In this document: positions 17,418-26,946 of the stretch, piece by piece | How positions within the stretch are numbered: position 1 is the first letter of the stretch | Layout: each line of letters opens with the position of its first letter | From: Brevibacillus brevis NBRC 100599 | GTDB taxonomy: Bacteria; Bacillota; Bacilli; Brevibacillales; Brevibacillaceae | DNA: 64,000 bases | Direction: 5' to 3' | NCBI RefSeq assembly: GCF_000010165.1 | Contig: NC_012491.1 | Coordinates: 3,665,501-3,729,500 of the forward strand | Made by a program: the position numbers and the translations under genes | Notes under the pieces: model-generated | Told to the model about the DNA's origin: nothing | Seen by the model: only the letters and a program-made list of their open reading frames with translations | The model's database searches: none

Positions 17418-18236
17418 TTATCGTTTCAGGTTCACCAGTTCTTCCAATACTGTGTCAGATGTCGTGATGATCCGTGAGTTTGCTTGGAAACCGCGTTGTG
17501 CCACGATCATTTCTGTAAATTCTTCAGAAAGGTCAACGTTGGACATTTCCAGTTGGCCTGCGATGATGCTTACTTTTGCATCAGCTGGCGTCACTGGTGT
17601 CATCGGGTCACCATCATTCGCACCAGCGTTTACTGTATTTTCGTAAAGATTGTTCCCAATTTTCTTCAAACCACCTGGGTTATTGAAAGTCATTACCCCA
17701 ATGGTATTCGTAGAGTCTAGGGCACCAGTTTCATCCACTGTTGTGATAACCCCATCTTTTCCGATGGAGTAAGAAACAACCCCATCATTTTGGCTGATCT
17801 GAATCGCAGCTGGATCGGTGTTCATGAGCTTCATCCCTTGGGAGTTCACCAGGTATCCCTCTGCATCACGTGTAAAGTTACCTGCACGCGTATAATAGAT
17901 CGTTGCCCCTTCATCCGGGCTTACCATAAAGAATCCGTCGCCCTCGATAGAAAGGTCTGTTGGCAGGTTGGTTGTCATCGGACTACCAGCAGAGAAGACG
18001 GTATCAATGGATGCGATTGAAGCTCCTAGTCCAATCTGAGTTGGGTTAGTTCCGCCCTTCCCACCTGCTGTAGGTGCCCCAGCCCCTTGAACGTTTTGGC
18101 TCAAAATATCTTGGAACATCACGCGTCCCTTTTTGAAACCAACGGTGTTTACGTTTGCGATATTATTACCAATAACGTCCAACTTAGTTTGAAATCCACG
18201 CAAGCCTGAAATACCTGAATACATAGATCGAAGCAT
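17418..18236 (-). CDS. flgE: flagellar hook protein FlgE
   Basis: 272 residues, close to the 264-residue hook protein of Bacillus subtilis. N-terminal rod/hook motif (MYSGISGL, then LDVIGNNIANVNTVGFK) and the C-terminal motif ending ITTSDTVLEELVNLKR, which is shared by rod and hook axial proteins. FlgG-type rod proteins look alike; position after the TIGR02530 gene and size favour FlgE. Its assembly normally needs the FlgD cap, which is not encoded in this window. Confidence 0.92.
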   Translation of the reverse strand: MLRSMYSGISGLRGFQTKLDVIGNNIANVNTVGFKKGRVMFQDILSQNVQGAGAPTAGGKGGTNPTQIGLGASIASIDTVFSAGSPMTTNLPTDLSIEGDGFFMVSPDEGATIYYTRAGNFTRDAEGYLVNSQGMKLMNTDPAAIQISQNDGVVSYSIGKDGVITTVDETGALDSTNTIGVMTFNNPGGLKKIGNNLYENTVNAGANDGDPMTPVTPADAKVSIIAGQLEMSNVDLSEEFTEMIVAQRGFQANSRIITTSDTVLEELVNLKR

Positions 18237-18337
18237 ACTAACTTCCTCCTTTACCTTCTCGTTTACAGCGGCTACCTCTGTCAGTCGGTAGCCGAATGGG
18301 CTTCCTCAAGAGGAGGTCCAGCCCAGTGAACAGCCAC

Positions 18338-18733
18338 CTACACGAAAATGGCACTGTCAATGTTAGTAAATACGTTGTCCTTCATGCTGCCATCGTCTAC
18401 GGCGGTAATAATTTTCCGATTTACGATGCTCACGACGTAGGCCACATTATCCATCATAACGAGAGACTCTCTGGCGCCTTTGGCGGCTGCTTTTTGCACA
18501 GCGGATTCCAAACGCTCCATCTGTTGTCGCTCTAGCGTAATGCCCCGCTCCTGCAAGCGATTGACGGCATGCTGGCTAAAACTGAGTGGTTCTGTCTTGG
18601 TTGCAGCGCCAATCGATTCCGTCAAATACTGCTGAAATAACGCGTTGTTTCCCGGAGCGGTTTGGGTAGTAGCTTTTGCGGCGTGATTCGTTTTCGGAGG
18701 AAAATAGGGTTGCCCCACACGAAAATGATTCAT
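18338..18733 (-). CDS. TIGR02530-type flagellar operon protein
   Basis: 131 residues. The C-terminal two thirds match the conserved flagellar-operon family: FSQHAVNRLQERGITL, then KAAAKGARESLVMMDNVAYV and a DNVFTNIDSA end. Function is unknown; it is found beside flgD and flgE in many Firmicutes. A clear AAGGAGG site precedes ATG 18733. Only 24 nt separate it from the fliK stop, so nothing lies between. Confidence 0.93.
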   Translation of the reverse strand: MNHFRVGQPYFPPKTNHAAKATTQTAPGNNALFQQYLTESIGAATKTEPLSFSQHAVNRLQERGITLERQQMERLESAVQKAAAKGARESLVMMDNVAYVVSIVNRKIITAVDDGSMKDNVFTNIDSAIFV

Positions 18734-18757
18734 GGCGCTTCCTCCTTATAGCCAATC

Positions 18758-19984
18758 CTAGACGATGTCGTCAATGCCGCGAGCCGTGTCCCGCAATCGA
18801 TTCCATAGCACTTCTGTTGATTCATTGCTGTCTACCAGGGCATCGAGAGCAAATTCTTGCTCGTCTTTATCTTGCTGTTGTCGATTCTCTTGTTGCTGTC
18901 GTGCTTGTTCACGCTGCTGTTGGAAGTTAAAAGCGGTATCCTGCTGCTGGTTTACCTCCAAACGATCAACCTGTAAGCCTTGTTGTGTCAAAGCAGCTCG
19001 AAGCTGTGGAAGCTGATTATCCAGCATATCCTTTCCAGCCTGTGTTTCAGCATGGAACTGTGCTGTAATCACGCCATTTTGGGAAGTAATCGTTACGTCT
19101 ACTTGGCCCAAAGATTGTGGATTCAGAATCAGCTTTGCCTCATGTACGCCATTATGTTGGGTCAACTGCATCTTGGACACGAAAAGCTGTGTGACTTGCT
19201 GTGTCAGTTGATTGGCGTTTACATGGTGTGTTGGAACAGACTGTTGTTGAAAGGTCTGTACAGATTGTGTCTGTGTATTAGATGAAGCAATAATTGGTGT
19301 CTGACCATTTCCATTCAACATGCCGTCTTCTTGATTGCCCTCTTGATTCAAAAGGCCGCTTTGAAGGGTTGACTGTACTGTCTGGGACTGAATCCCTGCT
19401 TCTAGCTTGTAAGCCGAGAGACCTTGATTCAACCGCAATGGAGAAATTGTCTTAAACGTATCCTGTTGGGTTGTGTTCATGTTTGTCATCACATCGGATC
19501 GCAAGTTCAGTCCACTTCGTTTTGACTCCTCAGCATTTCCTTTTTGATTCTTCAGGGATTCGAGAAGAGCTGCCAGCTTGTCCAGTTCGTTTGGAGTTGC
19601 TTCCCCTTTTTTCAGGTTAGCTAGAATCTGCTTTAAATCCTCACTCACTTGACCAGCATTTCCTTGTGCTTTGCCCAAGAGTTGTTCCATTGCAGTTGCA
19701 AATTTTTCTTGGGAGTCAGACGGTAATTCGTCTTGCGTCGTTTGACCAGTGCCAAGCAGTTGGGCAAATAATGCCATGAGATCAGCTAATGCTAGCATAT
19801 CCTCTTCGCTTAAATCCTCTGGAGCCACTGTTGTCTCTTCTGGGTTCTGATCCAACACCTGCATCAATTGCATAGAAAACATTTGACCTAAACCAGTTCC
19901 TTCTGCATTCGCTACAGGTGTCGCTGTAACAGATCCTGCTGATCCTACGGCAGGAGTCAAATTGGCTACATTCATCTCGTTCAC
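18758..19984 (-). CDS. fliK: flagellar hook-length control protein FliK
   Basis: 408 residues. Gln/Asn-rich, poorly conserved N-terminal two thirds and a C-terminal hook-length domain (about 285-360: AKLILNPQSLGQVDVTI and LPQLRAALTQQGLQVDRLEV), followed by a Gln/Arg-rich tail. FliK measures hook length and triggers the FlhB switch. The product is exported. Confidence 0.94.
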   Translation of the reverse strand: MNEMNVANLTPAVGSAGSVTATPVANAEGTGLGQMFSMQLMQVLDQNPEETTVAPEDLSEEDMLALADLMALFAQLLGTGQTTQDELPSDSQEKFATAMEQLLGKAQGNAGQVSEDLKQILANLKKGEATPNELDKLAALLESLKNQKGNAEESKRSGLNLRSDVMTNMNTTQQDTFKTISPLRLNQGLSAYKLEAGIQSQTVQSTLQSGLLNQEGNQEDGMLNGNGQTPIIASSNTQTQSVQTFQQQSVPTHHVNANQLTQQVTQLFVSKMQLTQHNGVHEAKLILNPQSLGQVDVTITSQNGVITAQFHAETQAGKDMLDNQLPQLRAALTQQGLQVDRLEVNQQQDTAFNFQQQREQARQQQENRQQQDKDEQEFALDALVDSNESTEVLWNRLRDTARGIDDIV

Positions 19985-20037
19985 CTCCTCTTTTTGATTT
20001 GTTGCTTATAGGAACGAAAACAGATGATTATTTCCAT

Positions 20038-20946
20038 CTATTTTCGAAGCAACTCTGTCGTGATGCGAGCCGCCAGATTATCTGGTTCTTTCTGTTTCTT
20101 ATCATCATTGGCTATCGCTGAGAGAGTTTGTGCCCGTTTATCCGCAGGCAAATCTTTCATTAAGGCAATGGCTTGACCACTGTTGGTAACCATGAGTGAG
20201 CGAATGATAGCTGCAGCATCCGCAGGAGGCAATTGAGTAAATGTTTTCATTAGATCCTCTGCAGATTCTGAACCTTCACGCGTATCGCTTAACGCCTTTG
20301 TCAGAACGTCAACACGTTGTTGCAGAGCAGCAATGTCATCATCTTTGTTCACTACTGAATCTTTTAACAAGATGGAAATATCAGCAGCTTTCTTTGGTTC
20401 CATCTTGGCCAAAATATCTGCCTGTTGTGCAGGCTTCATTTTTGTCATGACGGCAACTGACTCTTGCAGTTTTAGATTTTCAATGATGGCCGCCGCATTC
20501 TTTGGAGACATGGTTGTATACACTTTCGCCAAATCTGCAAACTGCTTCTGACGCTCTTCCTCAGTCGCACGTTTGTCCTCCATTGCCTTGTTTACATCAT
20601 CGATTTGCTTTTCCAGTGCCGCAATGGTGGCATCTTTCTTTGCTGACTCTTCTTTTAAAGCGGTAATCTGCTGCTGGTTTTTTGCTTGATCTTGCTGTAG
20701 GGTTGCCACTTGTTTGTCCATGTCAGGTTTTTCTTCTGAGCCGGGAGTTGCTGCATAGTCGTCCGGGACTAATTTTTCCACGTACGGTATGGAGTTAGCC
20801 CAGTGGAGAACAGTCCCTAACACGTTTACTCCGAGCAAGCTCAGGAGCACACCGCCAAGGAGGCTGGCAAACAGTGCAGGAATGACAATCATATAAAAGA
20901 ACCATTCCCACCTGCCGTATTCCCGTTCTTCTTGGATTTCTTCCAT
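20038..20946 (-). CDS. MotE/YlxF-type flagellar protein with MgtE N-terminal-like domain
   Basis: 302 residues. One membrane helix (about 15-40), then a coiled coil (about 75-130: QQDQAKNQQQITALKEE) and two MgtE-N-like segments (MSPKNAAAIIENL with MKPAQQADILAKMEPKKAA; LPPADAAAIIRSL). In alphaproteobacteria MotE acts as a chaperone for MotC; in Bacillus the counterpart is YlxF of unknown role. Located between fliJ and fliK as in Bacillus. Confidence 0.88.
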   Translation of the reverse strand: MEEIQEEREYGRWEWFFYMIVIPALFASLLGGVLLSLLGVNVLGTVLHWANSIPYVEKLVPDDYAATPGSEEKPDMDKQVATLQQDQAKNQQQITALKEESAKKDATIAALEKQIDDVNKAMEDKRATEEERQKQFADLAKVYTTMSPKNAAAIIENLKLQESVAVMTKMKPAQQADILAKMEPKKAADISILLKDSVVNKDDDIAALQQRVDVLTKALSDTREGSESAEDLMKTFTQLPPADAAAIIRSLMVTNSGQAIALMKDLPADKRAQTLSAIANDDKKQKEPDNLAARITTELLRK

Positions 20947-20958
20947 TTGGAACCTCCC

Positions 20959-21405
20959 TCAGTAGCTTCGGCGAAGATAGAGCTGCGTACCGATCTCATC
21001 CAACTCTTTTTGCTCTCTTTGCTTCTGGTCGTCCAGAAATTGGTGGAGCGACTTTTCCCGAAGGCGTTGCCATAGTTGGGACTCTTTCATACGTTCCGTC
21101 AATCGTGACTGACAGCGTTCCACATCCTGTTCGCAACCATGCAAGGTACGTTGCTGATTCTGAATGGATCTCGCAACAGATTGCTGATATTGCGTGATGG
21201 AAATGAGCTGCGAAGCACTGCATGTCTGCATCTGTACTTCCTGGAGCCTCATCGTCATCTCGTCATGATGCTCGGTTAGTTGAGAAAGCTTCCACTCTTC
21301 TTCGTTTTTACGCTGGATCGACTTTCCGAAAGCCCACTCTGCTTGTTCTTTTTCTTTTTCCTTTAAATCAAGAACCTTTTGGAGATGAAACTGAAACACA
21401 CGCAC
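20959..21405 (-). CDS. fliJ: flagellar export protein FliJ
   Basis: 148 residues, nearly all charged alpha-helix (FQFHLQKVLDLKEKEKEQAE start is typical). FliJ is the coiled-coil stalk in the FliI ATPase ring and an escort chaperone. It starts 1 nt after the fliI stop. Confidence 0.92.
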   Translation of the reverse strand: MRVFQFHLQKVLDLKEKEKEQAEWAFGKSIQRKNEEEWKLSQLTEHHDEMTMRLQEVQMQTCSASQLISITQYQQSVARSIQNQQRTLHGCEQDVERCQSRLTERMKESQLWQRLREKSLHQFLDDQKQREQKELDEIGTQLYLRRSY

Positions 21406-21406
21406 A

Positions 21407-22726
21407 TTAGTTCACTCCTCCGAAATGAGCTGTCAATGCTTGGATAGCGCCCTGCAAAGTAGACGGTTCATGCGTTCCTTGTGCCGTAAAACCAGAAATG
21501 ATATCACGATAGCGGATGGCTGCATCGATTTCCCGATTGCTGCCTGGCTTATACGCCCCAATATTTATGAGGTCCTCCGCTTCACGAAACGTAGCCAAAT
21601 GTTTTTTCAACTGACGAGCAGCATCCAAATGGTTACTATCGACGATTTCATTCATGACACGACTCACACTCGCCATCACATCAATGGCAGGAAAGTGACC
21701 TTTGTGAGCAATTTTCCGGTCAAGAACAATGTGACCATCCAAAATCCCCCGCACTGCATCCGCAATCGGATCGTTCATGTCATCAGAATCAACTAATACG
21801 GTATAAAAGGCCGTAATACTTCCCTTATCCGCTGTTCCTGCGCGCTCCATCAGCTTTGGTAGCATCGCAAACACCGATGGCGTATAACCACGCGTAGCCG
21901 GCGGTTCACCGATCGCCAAACCTACCTCACGTTGTGCCATGGCAAAGCGCGTGACAGAATCCATCATGAGCATGACATTCATTCCTCGGTCGCGGAAATA
22001 TTCCGCTATGGAAGTCGCAATCATCGCGCCCTTGATTCGAATCATGGCAGGTTGATCGGAAGTAGCTACGACAACAACAGACCGCTTTAGTCCTTCTTCC
22101 CCAAGATCCCGCTCGATAAACTCCATGACTTCACGGCCGCGTTCTCCAATGAGACCAATCACATTGATATCTGCCGTAGTATTTCGGGCAATCATTCCCA
22201 TCAATGTACTTTTTCCTACCCCTGATCCAGCGAAAATGCCGACCCGCTGACCTTTCCCGATGGTAAGAAGACCGTCTATCGCCCTCACTCCCACACTCAA
22301 TGGTTCTTGAATGCGCGGTCGGAGGATAGGATTTGGTGGCATATTGTTGGTAGGATAGGACGTCAGCCCAAATGGCAGTGAGCCTTGATAGGGCCGCCCC
22401 AATCCATCGAGGATCGAACCCAATATTTCAGGTCCAACTTTTACATCTAGCGAACGTCCTGTCGCGACCACGTCACAACCTGGACCGATTTCGGTCAATT
22501 CGCCTAATGGCATTAGCAGCACTTTGTTTTCGCGAAAGCCAACCACTTCTGCGATGATCGGTTCCTTTGTGTTAGCCGGATATAGATGGCATATCTCGCC
22601 TAATTTCACTTCTGGGCCTTGCGACTCGATAGTGAGCCCAACAACCTGTGTCACTTTGCCATTCACGCGCATCGGATCTAATCCATGCAGCATGTGCTTG
22701 TACTTCGAGAGATCTAGGATGCTCAT
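21407..22726 (-). CDS. fliI: flagellum-specific ATPase FliI
   Basis: 439 residues, related to F1 ATPase beta subunits. Walker A GSGVGKST at about 167-174, Walker B LMMDSVTRFA, and the family's GEPPATRGYTPSVFA stretch. Drives export of flagellar components. The start overlaps fliH by 4 nt. Confidence 0.97.
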   Translation of the reverse strand: MSILDLSKYKHMLHGLDPMRVNGKVTQVVGLTIESQGPEVKLGEICHLYPANTKEPIIAEVVGFRENKVLLMPLGELTEIGPGCDVVATGRSLDVKVGPEILGSILDGLGRPYQGSLPFGLTSYPTNNMPPNPILRPRIQEPLSVGVRAIDGLLTIGKGQRVGIFAGSGVGKSTLMGMIARNTTADINVIGLIGERGREVMEFIERDLGEEGLKRSVVVVATSDQPAMIRIKGAMIATSIAEYFRDRGMNVMLMMDSVTRFAMAQREVGLAIGEPPATRGYTPSVFAMLPKLMERAGTADKGSITAFYTVLVDSDDMNDPIADAVRGILDGHIVLDRKIAHKGHFPAIDVMASVSRVMNEIVDSNHLDAARQLKKHLATFREAEDLINIGAYKPGSNREIDAAIRYRDIISGFTAQGTHEPSTLQGAIQALTAHFGGVN

Positions 22727-23532
22727 GGAGCCTCACTTCCTCTGGCAATCGTAAGCAGCGCCTGCTTAATCTCCTCCATTTGTGTATCGATGCGGGCATC
22801 TACACTCCCCAAAGCAGTACGGATGACACATCCACCATCTTGTACGGTATAGTCAGGATAAATGGATAGCTCTGCTTGTCCATCTAACAATTCCAGAAAA
22901 CCAGCCCGATGCTCAAGCACATAATCGAAGTACTTATGGTTGACGCACACCGTAATCTCACCATGAACACGTGAGCGGCGAAGTGCTTTTTTCGTCATTT
23001 CCAGGACCTGCTCGGGATGCTGTTGCACTTCCTGTCCAATGATTTTTTTCGCAATTTCTATGCTGAGTTCCACTACAAAAGGCTCCGCCTCAGCGATAAT
23101 TTGTTTTTTCTCTGCAAATGCTTGTTCCAAAATGGTTTTTGCTTGGACGAGTGAAGCTGTTTGCTCCTCGTATGCCTCACGTTTACCCGTTTCGAAACCT
23201 GCCTCTTGCCCTTCCGTCATAGCCTGCTCTTGCACTTGCTGAAACAGTTGCGCAGCTTCCTGACGTTTTTGTTCCCACCATTCTTCCATCTGAGCAAGCG
23301 TCTCTTGTCTTAGTTGCTCTGCTTGCTCCGCAGCTTGCTGCAAGATGTTTTGCGCGGTTTCTTCTGCATCTGAGATGATCGCTTTCGCCTCAATCTCAGC
23401 TTGATTAAAAATTTCTTGATTTTCTTGCAACCTTTCGGCAACTTCTTCCGTCTTAAGTGGTACAGGCGTTACCGAGAGGAGAAAAGATTCCTCAGAAGGC
23501 CGATAATTGGCGCTTTTGATGATCCTAGACAA
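22723..23532 (-). CDS. fliH: flagellar assembly protein FliH
   Basis: About 269 residues, a long Gln/Glu/Ala-rich coiled coil (about 30-140) and a C-terminal FliH/V-type ATPase E domain (VVELSIEIAKKIIGQEV at about 160). It holds FliI inactive and links it to the C ring. Start chosen at TTG 23532, where GGAGGAG lies 9 nt upstream; ATG 23541 is possible but would directly abut that ribosome site. Either way the start lies inside or at the end of fliG. Confidence 0.92.
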   Translation of the reverse strand: MSRIIKSANYRPSEESFLLSVTPVPLKTEEVAERLQENQEIFNQAEIEAKAIISDAEETAQNILQQAAEQAEQLRQETLAQMEEWWEQKRQEAAQLFQQVQEQAMTEGQEAGFETGKREAYEEQTASLVQAKTILEQAFAEKKQIIAEAEPFVVELSIEIAKKIIGQEVQQHPEQVLEMTKKALRRSRVHGEITVCVNHKYFDYVLEHRAGFLELLDGQAELSIYPDYTVQDGGCVIRTALGSVDARIDTQMEEIKQALLTIARGSEAP

Positions 23533-24538
23533 TGATATCATCTCCTCCACCGCGGGCGATGATGATCTCACCAGCCTCCTCTAAGCGACGGATAATTGCA
23601 ACGATGCGAGATTGTGCCTCTTCGACGTCGCGAAGGCGAACTGGGCCCATAAACTCCATTTCTTCTTTGAAGGTATCCGCCATCCGTTTTGACATGTTCC
23701 GGAAAATAACTTCCCGAACTTCTTCGCTGGATACTTTGAGAGAAAGTTGCAGATCGGCATTTTCCACATCGCGGATAACACGCTGAATCGAACGGTTGTC
23801 GAGTGTAGCAATATCTTCGAAGACGAACATACGCTTCTTGATTTCTTCTGCCAGCTCTGGATCTTGAATTTCGAGGGAATCCAGAATCGTGCGTTCGGTT
23901 CCACGATCGACCCCGTTGAGTACAGCCACGATCGCTTCGATCCCGCCTGCCTGTGTGTAATCCTGGGTAACAGTGGCAGAGAGCTTTTGCTCCAATACTT
24001 GTTCTACTTGAGCGATTACTTCCGGTGAAGTACTATCCATAGTCGCAATTCGTTTCGCAACCTCTGCTTGACGTTCTTGCGGAAGAGCCGACAGGATCAT
24101 GGCTGCTTGTTGAGCCTCCAGATAAGAAAGCACCAAGGCAATCGTTTGCGGATGCTCATTTTGGATAAAGTTCAGGATTTGACCTGGGTCAGCTTTTCTA
24201 GCAAAGTCAAACGGTCGAACTTGAAGGTTTGCCGTCAAGCGATTGATAATATCCATCGCTTTGGTCTCACCCAAAGCTTTTTGCAAGATTTCTTTGGCGT
24301 AAGTAATCCCGCCTTGTGCAATTACCTCTTTGGCAACCGCAATCTGGTGAAATTCAGATAAAATTTTATCTTTTTCATCCGTATCCACTTTTCGCACATT
24401 GGCGATTTCTAATGTCAGTTGCTCGATCTCATCCTCACGCAAATGCTTGAACACCTGGGCAGAAACTTCCGGCCCGAGTGAGATGAGGAGGATAGCTGCT
24501 TTTTGTCGTCCTGACAACTCTTTAGCGCCGCGAGCCAT
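23525..24538 (-). CDS. fliG: flagellar motor switch protein FliG
   Basis: 337 residues from ATG 24538 (AAGGAG 8 nt upstream). N-terminal FliF-binding domain (ELSGRQKAAILLISLG), middle domain with EHPQTIALVLSYL (EHPQ motif), and C-terminal torque domain with charged helix (LRDVEEAQSRIVAIIRRLEEAGEI). Rotor component that contacts the stator. Confidence 0.96.
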   Translation of the reverse strand: MARGAKELSGRQKAAILLISLGPEVSAQVFKHLREDEIEQLTLEIANVRKVDTDEKDKILSEFHQIAVAKEVIAQGGITYAKEILQKALGETKAMDIINRLTANLQVRPFDFARKADPGQILNFIQNEHPQTIALVLSYLEAQQAAMILSALPQERQAEVAKRIATMDSTSPEVIAQVEQVLEQKLSATVTQDYTQAGGIEAIVAVLNGVDRGTERTILDSLEIQDPELAEEIKKRMFVFEDIATLDNRSIQRVIRDVENADLQLSLKVSSEEVREVIFRNMSKRMADTFKEEMEFMGPVRLRDVEEAQSRIVAIIRRLEEAGEIIIARGGGDDIIV

Positions 24539-24550
24539 ACCATTCACTCC

Positions 24551-26140
24551 TTAATCTTCTGCTAACCATGTACGAAGCAGAACAACAAACTCATCTGGTT
24601 TGCTTCGCGCCAATTTTTCAAGTTGCTTTCTGACCACTACCTGATCTCCATCTTCTTGGTAAATCAAGTCTGGTATTTCGCCCGCGTTTAACGGTGGCAG
24701 CAAATCTGGCAATTCCTCTTCTTCTTGTTGCTGCTTCGCTTGACTGCGTCTGCGATAAACGAGGAAGGCAACAGCAGCAAGTGCCAAGACTGCTATACCA
24801 CCAACTGTCCAAAGAACAGCAGGACTTAGCGCACTGGAATCCTCAATCTCAGCTTTACCTGAGAACTGACGAGGGAGCACAGAAATATGCTTGTCCAACT
24901 CAGTATCCGATAAATCAGTAACCTGATCACTTAAAGTGACACGAACAACATTGCGCAACACTTGTTTAATGCTCTCGAGCGTAGCAGCATCCAACGTTCC
25001 ACCAGCTGGCGGTTCTACGCCAACGTTGATTGTGATGTCTTCGATCTTGTAAGGACTTGATGTAACATTTCGTGTGATGCGATTTACTTCACGGTTAATT
25101 GTATCATTCAACTCTTCGTACTGACTGTTACTTCCTTGTGGGGTAGCTCCCGGGTAGTTCGTAACTGCATTGTTATTGGTTCCTGCAATTCCCCCTGGAG
25201 GTTGACCTTGTCCAGAGAAGGCTTTTGATAATTTTTGAGAAGAAATGATAAGTCCTTCGTTATTCTCTTTGTCAGGGGCCTCAACGATGTTCTCTACGCG
25301 ATTTTCTTTGTCAAAGTTCATTTTGAGGAACGTATGGACGATGACTTTATCGCGTCCCATGATTGTACCCAACAAGTTGTACAGGTTTTGTTGAATTTTC
25401 TTTTCAACATCTGCTTTGATTGTTTCCTGTTGTTTAAAGCTACTCAATGTTCCTTCGCTTTCATTACCTTCGGAACGTTAGAGTGGATTGGAATACTGGT
25501 CTGTAATCGCGATCGCTTCCATTGGCAATTTCGGAACGCTTCGGGAGACAAGCAGATAAAGCGAGTTAATTTGCTTTTGATCAAGCGTTGTTCCAGGTTC
25601 AACATCCACGATAACAGAAGCTGTTGCTGTATCTGGAGTCTCCGTTACCCAAACGCTTTCCTGCGGCAAGGTAATCATCACTTGTGCTGATCGTACACCT
25701 TTTACGCGTTCCAGCATCTTGCGTAGCTCTTGTTGCAATGCCTCTTTCTTCATGACATCAAATTGGCGATCCGTCACTCCAAGGGTACTGGAGAAAATTT
25801 CTGCATTAATTCCTGCTTGACTCGGAATACCTTGTGCAGCCAAATCGACAATGACATCCTGTGCCATTTTTTCTGGAACCTCGATACTTGTACCATTCCC
25901 TGTGATCTGGTATGGGATTTGTGAAGCTTCCAGCTCTTGCTTGATCGTCCCGATTTCTTGTTCACTCAATTTTTGATTGTAAAGTGGTTTGTACACCGGC
26001 TGAGAAGCGATGTATATGTATAGGCCTAGAGAGATCAAGAGGAAAAGCGAAATACCGAGAATCATCCATTTTTGTTTCTTGGAGAATTGGTTCCATTTTG
26101 ACGTAAACCGGTCTTTGTATACTGCTAAACGTTCGTTCAT
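24551..26140 (-). pseudogene. fliF: MS-ring protein FliF, split by an in-frame TAA stop
   Basis: FliF builds the MS ring, the base of the flagellum. The 530-codon span matches a full-length FliF, but TAA at 25478-25480 lies at codon 221. The upstream part (220 residues) has the N-terminal membrane helix and RBM1/RBM2 domains and ends ITDQYSNPL. The same frame continues past the stop with RSEGNESEG and then TLSSFKQQETIKADVEKKIQ, LLGTIMGRDKVIVH, the second membrane helix and the FliG-binding tail ending LLRTWLAED. Because the frame does not change, this is a nonsense codon and not a frameshift. A TTG at 25447 with a poorly spaced AAGGA could allow weak restart. A single base change from CAA, GAA or AAA would explain it; base-call error is also possible. 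Confidence 0.9.
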
Positions 26141-26170
26141 GTTTCACCTCTCAAAGGATACCAACAACGA

Positions 26171-26467
26171 TCAAATCGACATGCGCATGATTTCTTGATA
26201 AGACTCAATCATCTTGTTCCTGACCTGCATAGTCATTTGTAACATCACGGAAGCTTTTTGACCTGCAACAGTCAATTGGTGCACGTCGGTAATTTCTCCC
26301 GCTGCAAACTTGTCGGCAAGATTCGACGATTCTACTTGCGCCTGATTCACCTTATCCATGGCATCCGATAGAAACGATGAGAATTCTTGGGAAACTTCAG
26401 CTGGGGTTGGCTTGTTCACGCTCGGTGTACGAATTGGCGTTAGTTGGGAGATTGCACTCATTTCCAT
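26171..26467 (-). CDS. fliE: flagellar hook-basal body protein FliE
   Basis: 98 residues with the FliE pattern: SFLSDAMDKVNQAQVESSNLADKF and a C-terminal LQMTMQVRNKMIESYQEIMRM. FliE joins the MS ring to the rod. Translation may begin at the second ATG (26461), which is better placed relative to AAGGAA. Confidence 0.95.
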   Translation of the reverse strand: MEMSAISQLTPIRTPSVNKPTPAEVSQEFSSFLSDAMDKVNQAQVESSNLADKFAAGEITDVHQLTVAGQKASVMLQMTMQVRNKMIESYQEIMRMSI

Positions 26468-26485
26468 TCCTTACTGTCACCCGCT

Positions 26486-26944
26486 TTACTTAATTTCCAA
26501 TGCTTTTAGCATCATCGCTTTGGAAGCGTTCAGTGCTGTCACATTGGCTTCGTATGATCTTGATGCGGAGATCATGTCCACCATCTCTTTCATCGGGTCG
26601 ACATTCGGCATCAAGAGATATCCGTCTTGATCTGCATCTGGATGAGATGGATCATATACTCGCTTAAACGGAGTATTGTCTTCTTGAATCGCTGTGACCT
26701 TCACACCTTGTCCACCCTGACTTCCTGAGACCGTCCCTACGGCTGCTTGCAGGAAGTTATCAAATGTTCCATTTGTTTGAGGTGACAACTCCACCATTTT
26801 CCTGCGATATGGCTGCCAGGCGCCATCTACGAAGTTTGCTCGAGTGACTTCCGCATTCGCAATATTGGAAGAAATCGTATCCAATCGCAAGCGGTTAGCT
26901 GTTAAGGCAGAAGCACTTGTGTTAATTCCCTGAAACAAGCTCAT
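26486..26944 (-). CDS. flgC: flagellar rod protein FlgC
   Basis: 152 residues. N-terminal rod motif (LRLDTISSNIANAEVTR) and the FlgC-specific end (YLLMPNVDPMKEMVDMISASRSYEANV). Proximal rod component. It begins 2 nt after flgB. Confidence 0.96.
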   Translation of the reverse strand: MSLFQGINTSASALTANRLRLDTISSNIANAEVTRANFVDGAWQPYRRKMVELSPQTNGTFDNFLQAAVGTVSGSQGGQGVKVTAIQEDNTPFKRVYDPSHPDADQDGYLLMPNVDPMKEMVDMISASRSYEANVTALNASKAMMLKALEIK

Positions 26945-26946
26945 CT

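Noticed and set aside
24551-25447. C-terminal FliF part as an independent gene starting at TTG 25447
   Set aside because: It is in the same frame as the upstream half, lacks the normal N terminus, and its ribosome site is too close (3 nt); it is part of a broken fliF.
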